NCBI RefSeq assembly: GCF_019236175.1
Contig: NZ_JAFAJM010000001.1
Span: 175,884-239,883, forward strand
DNA: 64,000 nucleotides
Direction of reading: 5' to 3'
DNA from: Chryseobacterium sp.
GTDB lineage: Bacteria > Bacteroidota > Bacteroidia > Flavobacteriales > Weeksellaceae
Made by a program: the position numbers and the translations under genes. The notes under the pieces were generated by a model, which was not told the origin of the DNA, ran no database searches, and saw nothing but the letters and a program-made list of their open reading frames with translations. This document shows positions 50,746 to 61,012 of this stretch, in pieces. How positions within the stretch are numbered: position 1 is the stretch's first letter; the number at the start of each line of letters is the position of its first letter.

Positions 50746-52270
50746 CGAAATAAAATTTTTAAAGAACAGATCAATCGTTAAATTTGAAGGTGAAGATTTC
50801 CTTGGAGAAATCGGAATTGACGGACGGATTTTTAAAGCACTGACTTTAGCAAGAATCAGTGTAGGGGTAATTTCCCAGCAGGCTATAGAAAACGGAATCT
50901 CTATTCTGGTTCACGAAAATGATGCGGAAAAAGCAGTGGCTTGCCTTATTGATGAATTTGAAGCAGAAAGAAAGTCAGGAAAAGTTTCTCAGATCTATAG
51001 CATCAATAATGTTTCTGTTATTGGTTTTGTAGCTGAAGATTTTAATAAAGTTTTTGCAGAACTGGCCAGAAATAATGTGTTCCCGTTACTTTTAAATCAG
51101 GTAGCAGGAGAAAACAGAGCCAATATTGTAGTGACTTCTTCACAGGATGAAAAAACAAAAAATATTATAGAATCTGAAATTTTCAAAAAACCAAAAACCG
51201 TTCATCTGGCGATCATCGGCCATGGAAATGTTGGAAAGACTTTAATAGAACAGGTTCTTGAATCTTCTGAAGAGATTAAAAGACGAAAAAAAATAGATCT
51301 CAAAGTAGTGGCGGTTGCCAATTCAAAAAAGATTGCTTTTAATAAACATGGTTTTGATGCGGGCTGGAGTGATGAGGTCATTACTGCAGAAAAGCCATCA
51401 GATGTGCAAGAACTGATTAAATTTTCCAACGAAAATCAGCTGGAAAATCTGATTGTTGTGGATAATACGGCAAGTAAAGATTTTGTTAAGAATTATCATG
51501 CATTGGCAGAAAACGGATTTGATCTTGTTTCTTCCAACAAAATTTTCAATACCCTTCCTATTGAAGAATACCGAAAACTAAGATATACGTTGAGCAAAAA
51601 TAACAGACGTTATCTCTACGAAACTAACGTAGGTGCTGGTCTTCCGTTAATTGATACCATCAAATTATTACACCTTTCGGGTGAAAATATTACAAGAATC
51701 AAAGGGGTATTCTCAGGGACATTAAGCTATGTTTTCAATAATTTTTCTTTGAGAGATGATAAGTTTTCAACAATTATCAACGAAGCTCTGGAAAAAGGAT
51801 ACACAGAACCGGATCCGAGAGAAGATCTATCCGGAAATGATGTGGCAAGAAAGTTACTGATCCTGGCAAGAGAATTAGACCTGATCAATGAATTCAGTGA
51901 TATAAAGATTCAAAACCTGGTTCCTGAAAACTTACTTTCCGTCTCAAAATCGGAGTTCCTTTCAAGACTTGAAGAACTGGATGAAGAATACCAGAAAATA
52001 AAGGATAGTCAGGAATCCGGTCATGTATTAAGATATGTAGGTGATTTACATGGAGATCTGCAGAAAGACAAAGGTGAGCTGGATGTAAAATTAATTTCTG
52101 TTCCTGCCACTTCAGCTTTGGGCCAGCTAAAAGGCTCAGATTCAATTTTTGAAATTTATACTGAAAGTTACGGCGAAAACCCAATTGTTATTATGGGTGC
52201 CGGAGCCGGAGCACAGGTGACAGCCCGTGGTGTTTTCGGAGATATTTTAAGACTAAGTGAAACAAAGTAA
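50732..52270 (+). CDS. Homoserine dehydrogenase with N-terminal aspartokinase-type ACT domains
   Basis: The 512-residue protein begins with about 140 residues that resemble the ACT regulatory part of aspartokinase (RISVGVISQQAIENGISILVHENDAEKAVACLIDEF, NNVSVIGFVAEDFNKVFAELARNNV). It continues as a complete homoserine dehydrogenase: NAD(P) motif AIIGHGNVGKTLIEQVL, then RYLYETNVGAGLPLIDTIKLL and GVFSGTLSYVFNNF. The kinase catalytic domain is absent. It looks like a bifunctional ThrA-type protein that lost its kinase and kept allosteric domains. It makes homoserine for MetX, with which it overlaps by 14 bp. Confidence 0.9.
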   Translation: MKNANEIKFLKNRSIVKFEGEDFLGEIGIDGRIFKALTLARISVGVISQQAIENGISILVHENDAEKAVACLIDEFEAERKSGKVSQIYSINNVSVIGFVAEDFNKVFAELARNNVFPLLLNQVAGENRANIVVTSSQDEKTKNIIESEIFKKPKTVHLAIIGHGNVGKTLIEQVLESSEEIKRRKKIDLKVVAVANSKKIAFNKHGFDAGWSDEVITAEKPSDVQELIKFSNENQLENLIVVDNTASKDFVKNYHALAENGFDLVSSNKIFNTLPIEEYRKLRYTLSKNNRRYLYETNVGAGLPLIDTIKLLHLSGENITRIKGVFSGTLSYVFNNFSLRDDKFSTIINEALEKGYTEPDPREDLSGNDVARKLLILARELDLINEFSDIKIQNLVPENLLSVSKSEFLSRLEELDEEYQKIKDSQESGHVLRYVGDLHGDLQKDKGELDVKLISVPATSALGQLKGSDSIFEIYTESYGENPIVIMGAGAGAQVTARGVFGDILRLSETK

Positions 52271-52346
52271 TCAATGTACTGATGTAAGAGTATAACAATG
52301 TACCTGATCCATTGATTTATTCTTACATTATCAAAATTAAAACTAT
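52271..52346. other. Intergenic stretch with imperfect AATGTAC repeats
   Basis: CAATGTAC occurs twice, 16 bases apart, and TGTAAGA pairs with a downstream TCTTACA. No T-run follows. It may be a scar of a small repeat element; any effect on the operon is unknown. Confidence 0.4.
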
Positions 52347-53507
52347 ATGGAAAATTTCGAAACATCAGCAATAAGAACGCAAACGGAAAGAAGCCAGTTT
52401 GACGAGCATTCAACACCATTATATCTTACCTCCAGTTTTATTTTTCAGGATGCTGAAGATATGAGAGCCAGCTTTGCCGAAGAAAAACCTAAAAATTTAT
52501 ACAGCCGTTTCTCTAATCCTAATGTAACAGAGTTTACTGAGAAGATCGCAAAAATGGAAGGTGCAGAAGCAGGATATGCATTTGCCACAGGAATGGCCGC
52601 AATTTATTCAACATTTGCAGCATTACTGAATGCAGGAGATCATATCGTAAGTTGTCAGTCGGTTTTCGGGTCTACCCACACATTGTTTACCAAGTATTTC
52701 CCGAAATGGAATATTGAAACCACATATTTCAAAGCAGATGATGCCGAGAATGTTGAAAATTATATTCAGCCTAATACGAAAATCTTATATCTTGAAACGC
52801 CGACTAATCCCGCCATCGAGATTTTAGACCTGGAATTTTTCGGACAGATCGCCAAAAAGCACAATCTTATTTTTATTGTAGATAACTGTTTTGCAACGCC
52901 TTATCTTCAGCAGCCTATTAAATATGGTGCGGATATTGTTGTACATTCCGCAACAAAGCTGATTGACGGGCAGGGAAGAGTTCTGGGAGGAATAGCTGTA
53001 GGGAAAGCAGACCTGATCAGAGAAATCTATCTTTTCGCAAGAAATACAGGCCCTGCATTGTCTCCTTTTAACGCCTGGGTGTTATCAAAAAGTTTGGAAA
53101 CATTGGCTATCCGCGTAGAAAAGCACTGTGAAAACGCATTAAAAGTTGCGGAGTTTCTAGAAAGTCATCCTAACGTAGAATTAGTAAAATATCCATTTCT
53201 GAAATCCCATCCGAGTTATGAAGTCGCCAAAAAGCAGATGAAGCTGGGGGGAAATATTGTTGCTTTTGAAATAAAAGGGGGAATAGAAGGTGGAAGAAGC
53301 TTTTTAGATAAGATACAAATGTGTTCGCTTTCTGCCAACTTAGGAGATACAAGAACGATCGTAACCCATCCGGCATCTACCACACACTCTAAACTGTCGG
53401 ATGACGAAAGAAACGAAGTAGGAATTACAGCAGGTCTTGTACGTTGTTCAGTAGGACTGGAAAATGTAGAAGATGTCATCGCAGATCTGAAGCAGGCTTT
53501 AGACTAA
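52347..53507 (+). CDS. O-acetylhomoserine sulfhydrylase / trans-sulfuration enzyme
   Basis: The 386-residue PLP enzyme has the Cys/Met metabolism fold: RFSNPNVTEFTEKIAKMEGAEAGYAFATGMAA, IVDNCFATPYLQQP and the PLP-binding Lys204 in VVHSATKLIDGQGR, then SLGDTRTIVTHPASTTH-like. It fits MetZ (homoserine sulfhydrylase) or MetB. Given MetX upstream and no cystathionine beta-lyase here, direct sulfhydrylation of O-acetylhomoserine to homocysteine is the most likely job. Confidence 0.88.
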   Translation: MENFETSAIRTQTERSQFDEHSTPLYLTSSFIFQDAEDMRASFAEEKPKNLYSRFSNPNVTEFTEKIAKMEGAEAGYAFATGMAAIYSTFAALLNAGDHIVSCQSVFGSTHTLFTKYFPKWNIETTYFKADDAENVENYIQPNTKILYLETPTNPAIEILDLEFFGQIAKKHNLIFIVDNCFATPYLQQPIKYGADIVVHSATKLIDGQGRVLGGIAVGKADLIREIYLFARNTGPALSPFNAWVLSKSLETLAIRVEKHCENALKVAEFLESHPNVELVKYPFLKSHPSYEVAKKQMKLGGNIVAFEIKGGIEGGRSFLDKIQMCSLSANLGDTRTIVTHPASTTHSKLSDDERNEVGITAGLVRCSVGLENVEDVIADLKQALD

Positions 53508-53513
53508 TTCAAT

Positions 53514-53568
53514 CAGAACGGGATTTAACCCGTTCTGATGATCCAAATATTCAACGGCTTTAGCCAAA
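53514..53568. repeat. REP-like palindromes upstream of metH
   Basis: CAGAACGGG (53514-53522) pairs with CCCGTTCTG (53529-53537) across ATTTAA, and AACGGCTTTAGCCAAAA follows at about 53552-53568. These match the palindromes at 15648-15825. The element fills nearly the whole 72-bp gap between the sulfhydrylase and metH genes, ending 12 bp before the metH ATG. Confidence 0.7.
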
Positions 53569-53579
53569 ATAGATAAAAA

Positions 53580-54590
53580 ATGAAAAATTCAGAGCAATTA
53601 TATAAAGCCTTATCGGAAAGAATTTTAATTCTCGACGGTGCCATGGGAACAATGCTTCAACGATACAAGTTCGAAGAAGAAGATTATCGCGGAGAACGTT
53701 TCAAAGACTGGGAATATCCGGTAAAGGGAAATAATGATCTTCTTTCCCTGACACAGCCTCAGGCCATTGAAGAAGTTCATAAAAAGTATCTGGAAGCCGG
53801 TGCTGATATTATTGAAACCAATACATTTTCAGGAACTACCATTGCTATGGCAGATTATCATATGGAAGAACTGGTGTATGATCTGAACTATGAGTCCGCA
53901 AAGATTGCCAGAAAAGCTTGTGATGAATACACTGCAAAAAATCCGGATAAACCGAGATTCGTAGCAGGATCTATCGGACCTACGAACAGAACGGCAAGCT
54001 TAAGCCCGGATGTGAATGATCCCGGATACAGAGCTATTACTTTTGAAGAACTGAGAGTGGCTTACAAACAACAGTGTGAAGCATTGCTGGATGGAGGATC
54101 TGATATTCTCCTGGTAGAAACGATTTTTGATACGCTAAATGCCAAAGCAGCTTTGTTTGCCATTGACGAATTACAGGATGAAAGAGGAATCAAAATTCCG
54201 ATTATGGTTTCCGGAACGATTACCGATGCATCGGGAAGAACTCTAAGCGGCCAGACTGCTGAAGCTTTTCTGATCTCCGTTTCTCACCTGAATTTATTAA
54301 GTGTCGGATTCAACTGTGCTTTAGGAGCAGATCAGCTGACTCCTTATCTTGAAACACTTGCCCATAATTCAGAATTTTATGTGTCGGCCTATCCGAATGC
54401 AGGGCTGCCTAATGCTTTTGGAAAGTATGATGAAACTCCCGAAGATATGGCCAGACAGATTAAAGAATATGTGGAGAAAAGACTGATCAATATTATCGGA
54501 GGATGTTGCGGAACGACACCGGAGCATATTAAAGCAATTGCAGAATTGGTAGAAACTTATCAACCAAGAAAATTGAAGAAATTTGTATGA
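53580..54590 (+). CDS. metH: Methionine synthase, homocysteine-binding half
   Basis: The 336-residue protein is a stand-alone homocysteine S-methyltransferase domain: [33 protein letters not shown], and zinc ligands Cys in [12 protein letters not shown] and Cys-Cys in [12 protein letters not shown]. In most bacteria this is the first domain of MetH. Here the rest is encoded separately at 55767-58427, with a desaturase gene between. It transfers methyl from methylcobalamin on the partner to homocysteine. Confidence 0.92.
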   Translation: MKNSEQLYKALSERILILDGAMGTMLQRYKFEEEDYRGERFKDWEYPVKGNNDLLSLTQPQAIEEVHKKYLEAGADIIETNTFSGTTIAMADYHMEELVYDLNYESAKIARKACDEYTAKNPDKPRFVAGSIGPTNRTASLSPDVNDPGYRAITFEELRVAYKQQCEALLDGGSDILLVETIFDTLNAKAALFAIDELQDERGIKIPIMVSGTITDASGRTLSGQTAEAFLISVSHLNLLSVGFNCALGADQLTPYLETLAHNSEFYVSAYPNAGLPNAFGKYDETPEDMARQIKEYVEKRLINIIGGCCGTTPEHIKAIAELVETYQPRKLKKFV

Positions 54591-54673
54591 TTTGATAGAT
54601 TTTTTTAATTAAAATCAAGAATGAAGGCTGGATTATAAATATTAACTTTAAATAAACCACAAAAGCTAATATA

Positions 54674-55765
54674 ATGGAAAAGCCGAGTTACTTAAAAAAT
54701 TCAGACGATACCAAGTTATTTAATGAACTGAGAAAAAAAGTAAACCAAAGGATAGAAGCTATTCCCGGAGACAGAGACATTTATATTCAGATCAAAGCGG
54801 TGATTCTTCCATTGATCTATGTAGGTTTATATTTTTTCGCAGTCTTTCATGCAGAAAAACACGGGCTATATATTCTGAGTTTTATTTTAATGGGAATTTC
54901 TCTGGTTTTAATTTATTTAAACCTGATCCATGAAGCAGCCCACAACAATATTTTTAAAAGTAAAAGGCTGAATGGGATGGTGCTGCATATTTTTGATTTC
55001 ATAGGAGCCAATTCCTATATCTGGAAGAAAAGACATATCGCAAGTCATCATGCGTACCCTAATGTGGATGGATGGGATACCGATATTGAGCAGAGTGGTC
55101 TGCTTCTCATCGTTCCCTGGATCAAAGCGAAGGGAGTACAGAAATATCAGGATAAGTTTTTCTTTTTAGTATATCCCTTGTATTTATTCAATTGGATGTT
55201 TATAAGAGATTTCAGAGATTTCTTTGACAAGGAAAGAGTGATTTTGAAAACCCAGGGAAGAATACCTCTCGTTGAAAAAGTGAAAATGGTGTGTTATAAA
55301 CTGTTTTACTTTTTTTATCAGATCGTGATTCCAGTTGTGTTCTTTAAAGTATCAATAGGGCTGGCGTTGGGAGCATGGTTTTTACAGGTGATTTCGGCAA
55401 GCATTTTTGCCTTGTTTGTTTTGTTGCCTTTACATCCGCTTCCCGATAATGCTTTTCCAAGATTGGATAAAGATAACGGGCTTCCATTCAGCTGGCTTCG
55501 TCACCAGTTGGAAGTAACAAATGATTTAAAAGAAAATAACTGGTTTGTAAGAAATGTATTAGGGAATTTTAATTTTCATGTGGCTCATCACCTTTTCCCC
55601 AATTACAGCTATATGTATTACAATGAGATCACAGAAGAGATAGAAGAATTTGCTAAAGAACATGGCTTAGTATACAAAAGATTTCCACTGTTCACCGCTT
55701 TAGGGAAGCACAGGGATTTATTGAGGCAGAATGCAAATAATGCCTACTATATTTTAGAAGAATAA
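54674..55765 (+). CDS. Membrane fatty acid desaturase between the metH halves
   Basis: The 363-residue integral membrane protein has the three His boxes of diiron desaturases: HEAAH (His86-His90), HIASHH (121-126) and HVAHH near the C-terminus, in contexts [32 protein letters not shown] and [17 protein letters not shown]. About four hydrophobic helices separate them. It would introduce a double bond or hydroxyl into acyl chains with ferredoxin or cytochrome electrons. The next metH gene starts 1 bp after its stop codon, so it is tightly bound into the methionine operon. Confidence 0.93.
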   Translation: MEKPSYLKNSDDTKLFNELRKKVNQRIEAIPGDRDIYIQIKAVILPLIYVGLYFFAVFHAEKHGLYILSFILMGISLVLIYLNLIHEAAHNNIFKSKRLNGMVLHIFDFIGANSYIWKKRHIASHHAYPNVDGWDTDIEQSGLLLIVPWIKAKGVQKYQDKFFFLVYPLYLFNWMFIRDFRDFFDKERVILKTQGRIPLVEKVKMVCYKLFYFFYQIVIPVVFFKVSIGLALGAWFLQVISASIFALFVLLPLHPLPDNAFPRLDKDNGLPFSWLRHQLEVTNDLKENNWFVRNVLGNFNFHVAHHLFPNYSYMYYNEITEEIEEFAKEHGLVYKRFPLFTALGKHRDLLRQNANNAYYILEE

Positions 55766-55766
55766 A

Positions 55767-58427
55767 ATGAAATATTTAAGATTATCAGGCCTTGAGCCTC
55801 TTATCATAACACCGGAAAGTAATTTCATCAACGTTGGTGAAAGAACCAATGTTGCCGGTTCCAAGAAATTTTTGAGACTAATCAAAGAGGAAAAATTCTC
55901 TGAAGCATTAGACATTGCCCGCCATCAGGTAGAAGGCGGAGCTCAGATTTTAGATGTTAATTTTGATGACGGACTGATCGACGGGAAAGCTTCCATGATC
56001 AGATTTCTGAATCTTATAGCCTCTGAACCTGATATTGCCCGAATTCCAATCATGGTGGATTCTTCTAAATGGGAAATTCTGGAAGCAGGTCTTCAGGTCG
56101 TGCAGGGAAAATGTGTGGTCAATTCTATTAGCTTAAAAGAAGGAGAAGAAGAATTTATCAAACATGCAAAAGCAATCAAGAGATATGGAGCCGCAGTCAT
56201 TGTAATGGCATTTGATGAGGTAGGACAGGCTGACAGTCTTGAACGAAGAATTGAAATATCAAAACGATCATATGATATTCTGGTGAACCGGATCGGCTTT
56301 CCTGCAGAAGATATTATTTTCGATTTAAATATTTTCCCGGTTGCTACGGGAATGGATGAACACAGAAAAAATGCCATCGACTTTATTGAAGCAACACGAT
56401 GGGTAAGACAAAATCTGCCATATGCATCCGTAAGTGGAGGAGTGAGCAATGTTTCCTTTTCATTCCGGGGAAATGATAGCGTAAGAGAAGCAATGCACTC
56501 GGTATTCCTTTATCATGCTATTCAGGCCGGAATGAATATCGGTATTGTAAACCCTGCCATGCTGGAAGTTTACGACGAGATTAATAAAGAACTTCTGGAG
56601 CTTGTAGAAGATGTCATCCTTGACAGGAGAGAAGATGCTACAGAAAGACTTCTTGACTATTCCGAAAAACATAAATCAGTCAAAAAAGAAAAGACTGAAG
56701 ATTTAGAATGGAGAAACAATCCGCTGCAGGAAAGAATTACCTATGCACTTGTAAAAGGAATCGATCGTTTTATTGAAGAAGATGTAGAAGAAGCAAGACA
56801 ATCGGCTGAAAGACCTCTTCATGTTATTGAAGTCAACCTTATGACCGGAATGGGGGTAGTAGGAGATTTATTCGGAAGCGGAAAAATGTTCCTGCCTCAG
56901 GTGGTGAAGTCTGCAAGGGTAATGAAAAAAGCCGTTGCCTATTTGCAGCCTTTTATTGAAGCGGAAAAGGACGGGTCAAGACCGGCAAACGGGAAAATTC
57001 TGATGGCTACCGTAAAAGGAGATGTTCACGATATCGGAAAGAATATTGTAAGCGTAGTTTTAGGTTGTAATAACTATGAAATCGTTGACCTTGGAGTAAT
57101 GGTTCCTGCTGAAAAAATTATCCAGACCGCTATTGAAGAAAAAGTAGATGTCATCGGATTAAGCGGTCTTATTACACCAAGTCTTGATGAAATGGTATAT
57201 ATCGCTTCGGAACTGGAAAGACAAAATTTGGATTTTCCTTTATTAATTGGTGGTGCTACGACTTCTAAAGCACATACCGCCGTGAAAATCGATTTAAAAT
57301 ATAAAAATGCTGTCGTTCACGTGAATGATGCCTCAAGAGCAGTAAACGTGGTAAGCTCATTATTAGGTGACAGAAATAAAGAATATGTTTCAGAACTCAA
57401 GAACGACTATTCGGATTTCAGAGAAAAATTTCTGAACAGACAGGTAGATAAAGACTATGTTTCTATTGAAGAAGCAAGAGAAAATCATTTTAAAATCAAT
57501 TGGGAGAACGAAGATATTTTTATACCGAATAATTTAGGCGTAACCGTTGTTGAAAATCAGGATCTTCGCGAATTATTACCTTTTATAGATTGGTCCCCGT
57601 TTTTCAGAAGCTGGGATTTACACGGTAAATACCCCAATATCTTAGAAGATGAGGTCGTAGGAGTACAGGCTAAAGAACTCTTTAAAGATGCTCAGGTGAT
57701 TTTAAAAAGAATCCTGGATGAAAAACTGTTAACCGCAAAAGCCATCTTCGGAATCTTTAAAGCCAACTCTAACAAAACGGATGATATCTTGATTTTTGAT
57801 GAAAATAACAACGAGCAGGCTAAATTTTTAACCTTAAGACAGCAGGCTCAGAGATCAAAAGGAAAAGATTATCTGGCGTTAAGTGACTTTATCGCTCCGC
57901 AAAGTTCAGGGAAAACTGACTACATGGGGGCATTCTGTGTGACTACAGGTTTCGGAACCGATGAATTGGCAGAAGAATATGAAAAAGCCAATGATGACTA
58001 CAATGCCATCATGGTAAAAGCACTGGCAGACCGCTTTGCAGAAGCTTATGCAGAATTTTTACATAAGAAAGTAAGAACAGAATATTGGGGCTATGCCGTT
58101 CAGGAAGAATTAAGTAACGAAGAATTAATTGCAGAAAAATATAAAGGAATTCGTCCCGCTCCGGGATATCCTGCATGTCCTGATCATTTGGAAAAGAAAA
58201 CGATCTGGGACCTTTTAAAAGTAGAAGAAAATATCGGTGTTTTCCTTACGGAAAGTTTAGCCATGTTTCCTACGGCTGCCGTTTCAGGATATTATTTCGG
58301 AAGCCCACATGCCAAGTATTTCGGATTAGGAAAAATTACAGAAGACCAGCTTAAGGATTATGCAGACAGAAGAAGTTGTAGCATCCAGGAAGCGAAAAAA
58401 TGGCTGTCACCAAATTTAGCAGATTAA
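55767..58427 (+). CDS. metH: Methionine synthase, folate/cobalamin/activation half
   Basis: The 886-residue protein holds the remaining MetH domains in order. First is the pterin-binding domain ([35 protein letters not shown]). Next comes the cobalamin cap and Rossmann domain with the cobalt-ligand motif [10 protein letters not shown], then [13 protein letters not shown] and [14 protein letters not shown]. Last is the SAM-dependent activation domain with [15 protein letters not shown]. Together with the 53580-54590 product it makes a two-subunit cobalamin-dependent methionine synthase. It is followed 7 bp later by metF, which supplies methyl-tetrahydrofolate. Confidence 0.95.
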   Translation: MKYLRLSGLEPLIITPESNFINVGERTNVAGSKKFLRLIKEEKFSEALDIARHQVEGGAQILDVNFDDGLIDGKASMIRFLNLIASEPDIARIPIMVDSSKWEILEAGLQVVQGKCVVNSISLKEGEEEFIKHAKAIKRYGAAVIVMAFDEVGQADSLERRIEISKRSYDILVNRIGFPAEDIIFDLNIFPVATGMDEHRKNAIDFIEATRWVRQNLPYASVSGGVSNVSFSFRGNDSVREAMHSVFLYHAIQAGMNIGIVNPAMLEVYDEINKELLELVEDVILDRREDATERLLDYSEKHKSVKKEKTEDLEWRNNPLQERITYALVKGIDRFIEEDVEEARQSAERPLHVIEVNLMTGMGVVGDLFGSGKMFLPQVVKSARVMKKAVAYLQPFIEAEKDGSRPANGKILMATVKGDVHDIGKNIVSVVLGCNNYEIVDLGVMVPAEKIIQTAIEEKVDVIGLSGLITPSLDEMVYIASELERQNLDFPLLIGGATTSKAHTAVKIDLKYKNAVVHVNDASRAVNVVSSLLGDRNKEYVSELKNDYSDFREKFLNRQVDKDYVSIEEARENHFKINWENEDIFIPNNLGVTVVENQDLRELLPFIDWSPFFRSWDLHGKYPNILEDEVVGVQAKELFKDAQVILKRILDEKLLTAKAIFGIFKANSNKTDDILIFDENNNEQAKFLTLRQQAQRSKGKDYLALSDFIAPQSSGKTDYMGAFCVTTGFGTDELAEEYEKANDDYNAIMVKALADRFAEAYAEFLHKKVRTEYWGYAVQEELSNEELIAEKYKGIRPAPGYPACPDHLEKKTIWDLLKVEENIGVFLTESLAMFPTAAVSGYYFGSPHAKYFGLGKITEDQLKDYADRRSCSIQEAKKWLSPNLAD

Positions 58428-58434
58428 AATTGAC

Positions 58435-59394
58435 ATGAAGATAACAGAACACATTAAAAATGCAAATGGGAAAACGTTGTTCTCCTTAGAGGTTGTTCCG
58501 CCGCAAAAAGGAATTGGTATTGAAGACCTGTACACGAATATTGATCCGTTAATGGAATTCAAACCACCTTTCATAGATGTTACCACTTCAAGAGAAGAAT
58601 ATATTTATATCGATAAAGGAAACGGCCTTATGGAGCGTCGTATTACAAGAATGCGTCCGGGAACACTGGGAATCTGTGCCGCTATTCAGCATAAATATAA
58701 TGTGGATACTGTTCCGCACTTGCTTTGTGGAGGATTTACAAAAGAAGAAACCGAATACCTTCTGGTAGACTGTATGTATCTTGGGATCGATAATGTTATG
58801 GCATTAAGAGGTGATGCAATGAAAGGACATCAGTATTTTGAACCTACCCGCGGAGGGCATGCTACTGCAATGGATCTGGTGGGTCAGATTAATAATCTGG
58901 GAAGAGGAAAATATCTTCATAATGAAGAGCAGGTTTGTGATGAACTGAATAAATTCTGTATAGGAGTTGCCGGATATCCCGAAAAACATATGGAAGCTCC
59001 CTCCATGAACTATGACCTGAAATGGCTGAAGCAAAAAGTAGATGCAGGAGCAGATTATATTGTAACCCAAATGTTTTTTGACAATAAAAAGTATATCGAA
59101 TTCGTTCAGAAAGCAAGAGAGATGGGAATTACAGTGCCCATTATCCCGGGAATCAAACCGATTGCAACAAAGAAACATCTGAAAATCCTGCCTCAGGTAT
59201 TCAAAATAGATCTTCCGGAAGAGCTTATCAATGAAGTGGAAAACGCAAAAAATAATGAAGCCGTAAAACAAATAGGTATAGAATGGGCCATTGCCCAATG
59301 CAGAGAACTTCTGGATTTTGGAGTACCTGTTTTACACTTTTACTCCATGGGTAAAAGTGATAATATCAAAAAAGTAGCCGGTGAGCTATTCTAA
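58435..59394 (+). CDS. metF: Methylenetetrahydrofolate reductase
   Basis: The 319-residue TIM-barrel flavoprotein shows SLEVVPPQKG near the start, FIDVTTSREEY, NVMALRGDAMKG, GADYIVTQMFFDNKKYIEFV and VPIIPGIKPI. It reduces 5,10-methylene- to 5-methyl-tetrahydrofolate, the methyl donor for MetH. It is the last gene of the riboswitch-controlled operon. The length is slightly above the usual 280-300 residues. Confidence 0.96.
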   Translation: MKITEHIKNANGKTLFSLEVVPPQKGIGIEDLYTNIDPLMEFKPPFIDVTTSREEYIYIDKGNGLMERRITRMRPGTLGICAAIQHKYNVDTVPHLLCGGFTKEETEYLLVDCMYLGIDNVMALRGDAMKGHQYFEPTRGGHATAMDLVGQINNLGRGKYLHNEEQVCDELNKFCIGVAGYPEKHMEAPSMNYDLKWLKQKVDAGADYIVTQMFFDNKKYIEFVQKAREMGITVPIIPGIKPIATKKHLKILPQVFKIDLPEELINEVENAKNNEAVKQIGIEWAIAQCRELLDFGVPVLHFYSMGKSDNIKKVAGELF

Positions 59395-59416
59395 TAAAAG
59401 TACCAAAAGTGAAAGG

Positions 59417-59445
59417 AGCCTTGTCTTAAACGACAGGGCTTTTTA
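59417..59445 (+). terminator. Terminator of the methionine operon
   Basis: AGCCTTGTC (59417-59425) pairs with GACAGGGCT (59432-59440), one G-T pair, followed by TTTTT. Confidence 0.85.
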
Positions 59446-59674
59446 TGGTATCGGAACCCTATAAAAAAACTTCAATCAAAAATAAAATCAGGCTACACAC
59501 CCGTTTAAAAAGAATCAATGAAGGTAATTTCACGTGCGCTCCCTTACAATATAAAAGCAATGCATAAAAAACTTGGCATCTGAAAACTTTTCAGCATTCA
59601 GAAAAAATAAACTCACCTTTAGTCAATTATCATACTCCAATAATTTTGACCTTTCAGCCTCCCTCTTTCTTAGT
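59446..59674. other. Intergenic stretch without recognised content
   Basis: This spacer lies between convergent transcripts. I see no gene, RNA fold or notable repeat in it. Confidence 0.4.
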
Positions 59675-60826
59675 CTAAAGAACGGCATGCCTTTCAAATT
59701 CTTTATTCCGGTCAAATAAATATCGGTAAGTAGCCAGCTTTCTGGTCACAGTAGTATCAAGATTTTCAGCAATCTTAATCATTTTTGGATTAAAATCACC
59801 AATCCACTGAAGCTCAGTAATTGTAAAATCCGTATGCTTTCTCAAATGTTGTGTCCCTTCCCAGATCATATAACCATCAATCCCTTTCCTTTGCCATTCA
59901 GGAACCACACCAAACACCAGACCAACCATTTTTTCATTCTTCTTAAATCGTTTCAACAACAAAAACTTAAGCTTTTCAAAGATTCCAAACTTTCCGTTGA
60001 GGTATTTAAACCACTGATTGAGATCCGGAAGATTGATCCACATAGCGATAGGTTTATCATTTTCATACACAAACCACGAGATATGTTCATTCATAATAGG
60101 TTTCATCGTGTTGAACATTTTTAGCACTTTGCCTTCTTCCAATTGCTTTCCTTCTCCGTGAGCCGCCCATGCCTTATTATACACTTCCGTAAAGTCCTTG
60201 GCAAACTTAGGAAGATTATTCTTTTTCATTGGTTGAGCAGAGATCGCCGGATTTCTTCTGTTTTTCTCATGAGCAATTGTGAAGACACGCGAAACTTCCG
60301 CAAATACGGGCCTGGTAAAACAAAGTTGTTCAAAATAAATCTGAAAACCATAATTTTCAAAAAGATCTTTATAGTAGGGAAAATTATAATTCATCCCATA
60401 CAAAGGTTCCATAAAACCTTCAATCAAAAGTCCCCAGAATTTATCCCGCTCTCCGAAATTGATCGGGCCATCCATCGCTTCCATACCCTTTTCCTGAAGC
60501 CAGTTCTTGCAATAATCAAATATGAAATTAGCCGTTTCCTGATTATTGATACAGTCGAAAAAACCAAATCCTCCGGTAGGTTGCTTCTGTTCATAACACC
60601 TGTTGATAAAAACAGCTACCTTTCCAACCGTTCTATCGCCTTTTTTAAATAAAAACCTTTTACATTCTCCGCTCTTAAAAAACTTATTCTTTTCAGAATC
60701 AAAAATCTCCTCAATATTTTTATCTAGAGGACGGATATAATTTTTGTCGAACCGATAAAGTTGTGCTGGAAATTCCAGAAATTCCCTTTTGTGATCTTTG
60801 TTTTGTACTTCTTCGACAATAATCAT
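59675..60826 (-). CDS. GNAT-superfamily-like conserved protein
   Basis: The 383-residue protein is a conserved Bacteroidota hypothetical with features of two-lobed GNAT enzymes: FKKGDRTVGKVAVFINRCY, AMDGPINFGERDKFWGLLIEGF, SWFVYENDKPIAMWINLPDLN and VFGVVPEWQRKGIDGYMIWEG, the last resembling the acetyl-CoA loop. The product acceptor is unknown. It is divergent from folE. Confidence 0.75.
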   Translation of the reverse strand: MIIVEEVQNKDHKREFLEFPAQLYRFDKNYIRPLDKNIEEIFDSEKNKFFKSGECKRFLFKKGDRTVGKVAVFINRCYEQKQPTGGFGFFDCINNQETANFIFDYCKNWLQEKGMEAMDGPINFGERDKFWGLLIEGFMEPLYGMNYNFPYYKDLFENYGFQIYFEQLCFTRPVFAEVSRVFTIAHEKNRRNPAISAQPMKKNNLPKFAKDFTEVYNKAWAAHGEGKQLEEGKVLKMFNTMKPIMNEHISWFVYENDKPIAMWINLPDLNQWFKYLNGKFGIFEKLKFLLLKRFKKNEKMVGLVFGVVPEWQRKGIDGYMIWEGTQHLRKHTDFTITELQWIGDFNPKMIKIAENLDTTVTRKLATYRYLFDRNKEFERHAVL

Positions 60827-60987
60827 ATAGTTTTTAATCAGACTAGGTTATAAAAGACAATGTTTTCATCCATTCGAAACCCGTGATTCAAAAAATATCC
60901 AATAAACAGGGAAATCACGGAGGTTCTTAACGATCCAAAAAATTAATAAAAACCCTTCGGAAAAAATAGATGAAACAATATTATCCG

Positions 60988-60995
60988 TATTTTTG
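60988..60995 (+). promoter_or_regulatory. Possible -7 element of folE
   Basis: TATTTTTG matches TAnnTTTG, 17 bp before the ATG at 61013. No clear -33 box was seen. Confidence 0.4.
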
Positions 60996-61012
60996 CTGCA
61001 AATTAAATAAAA

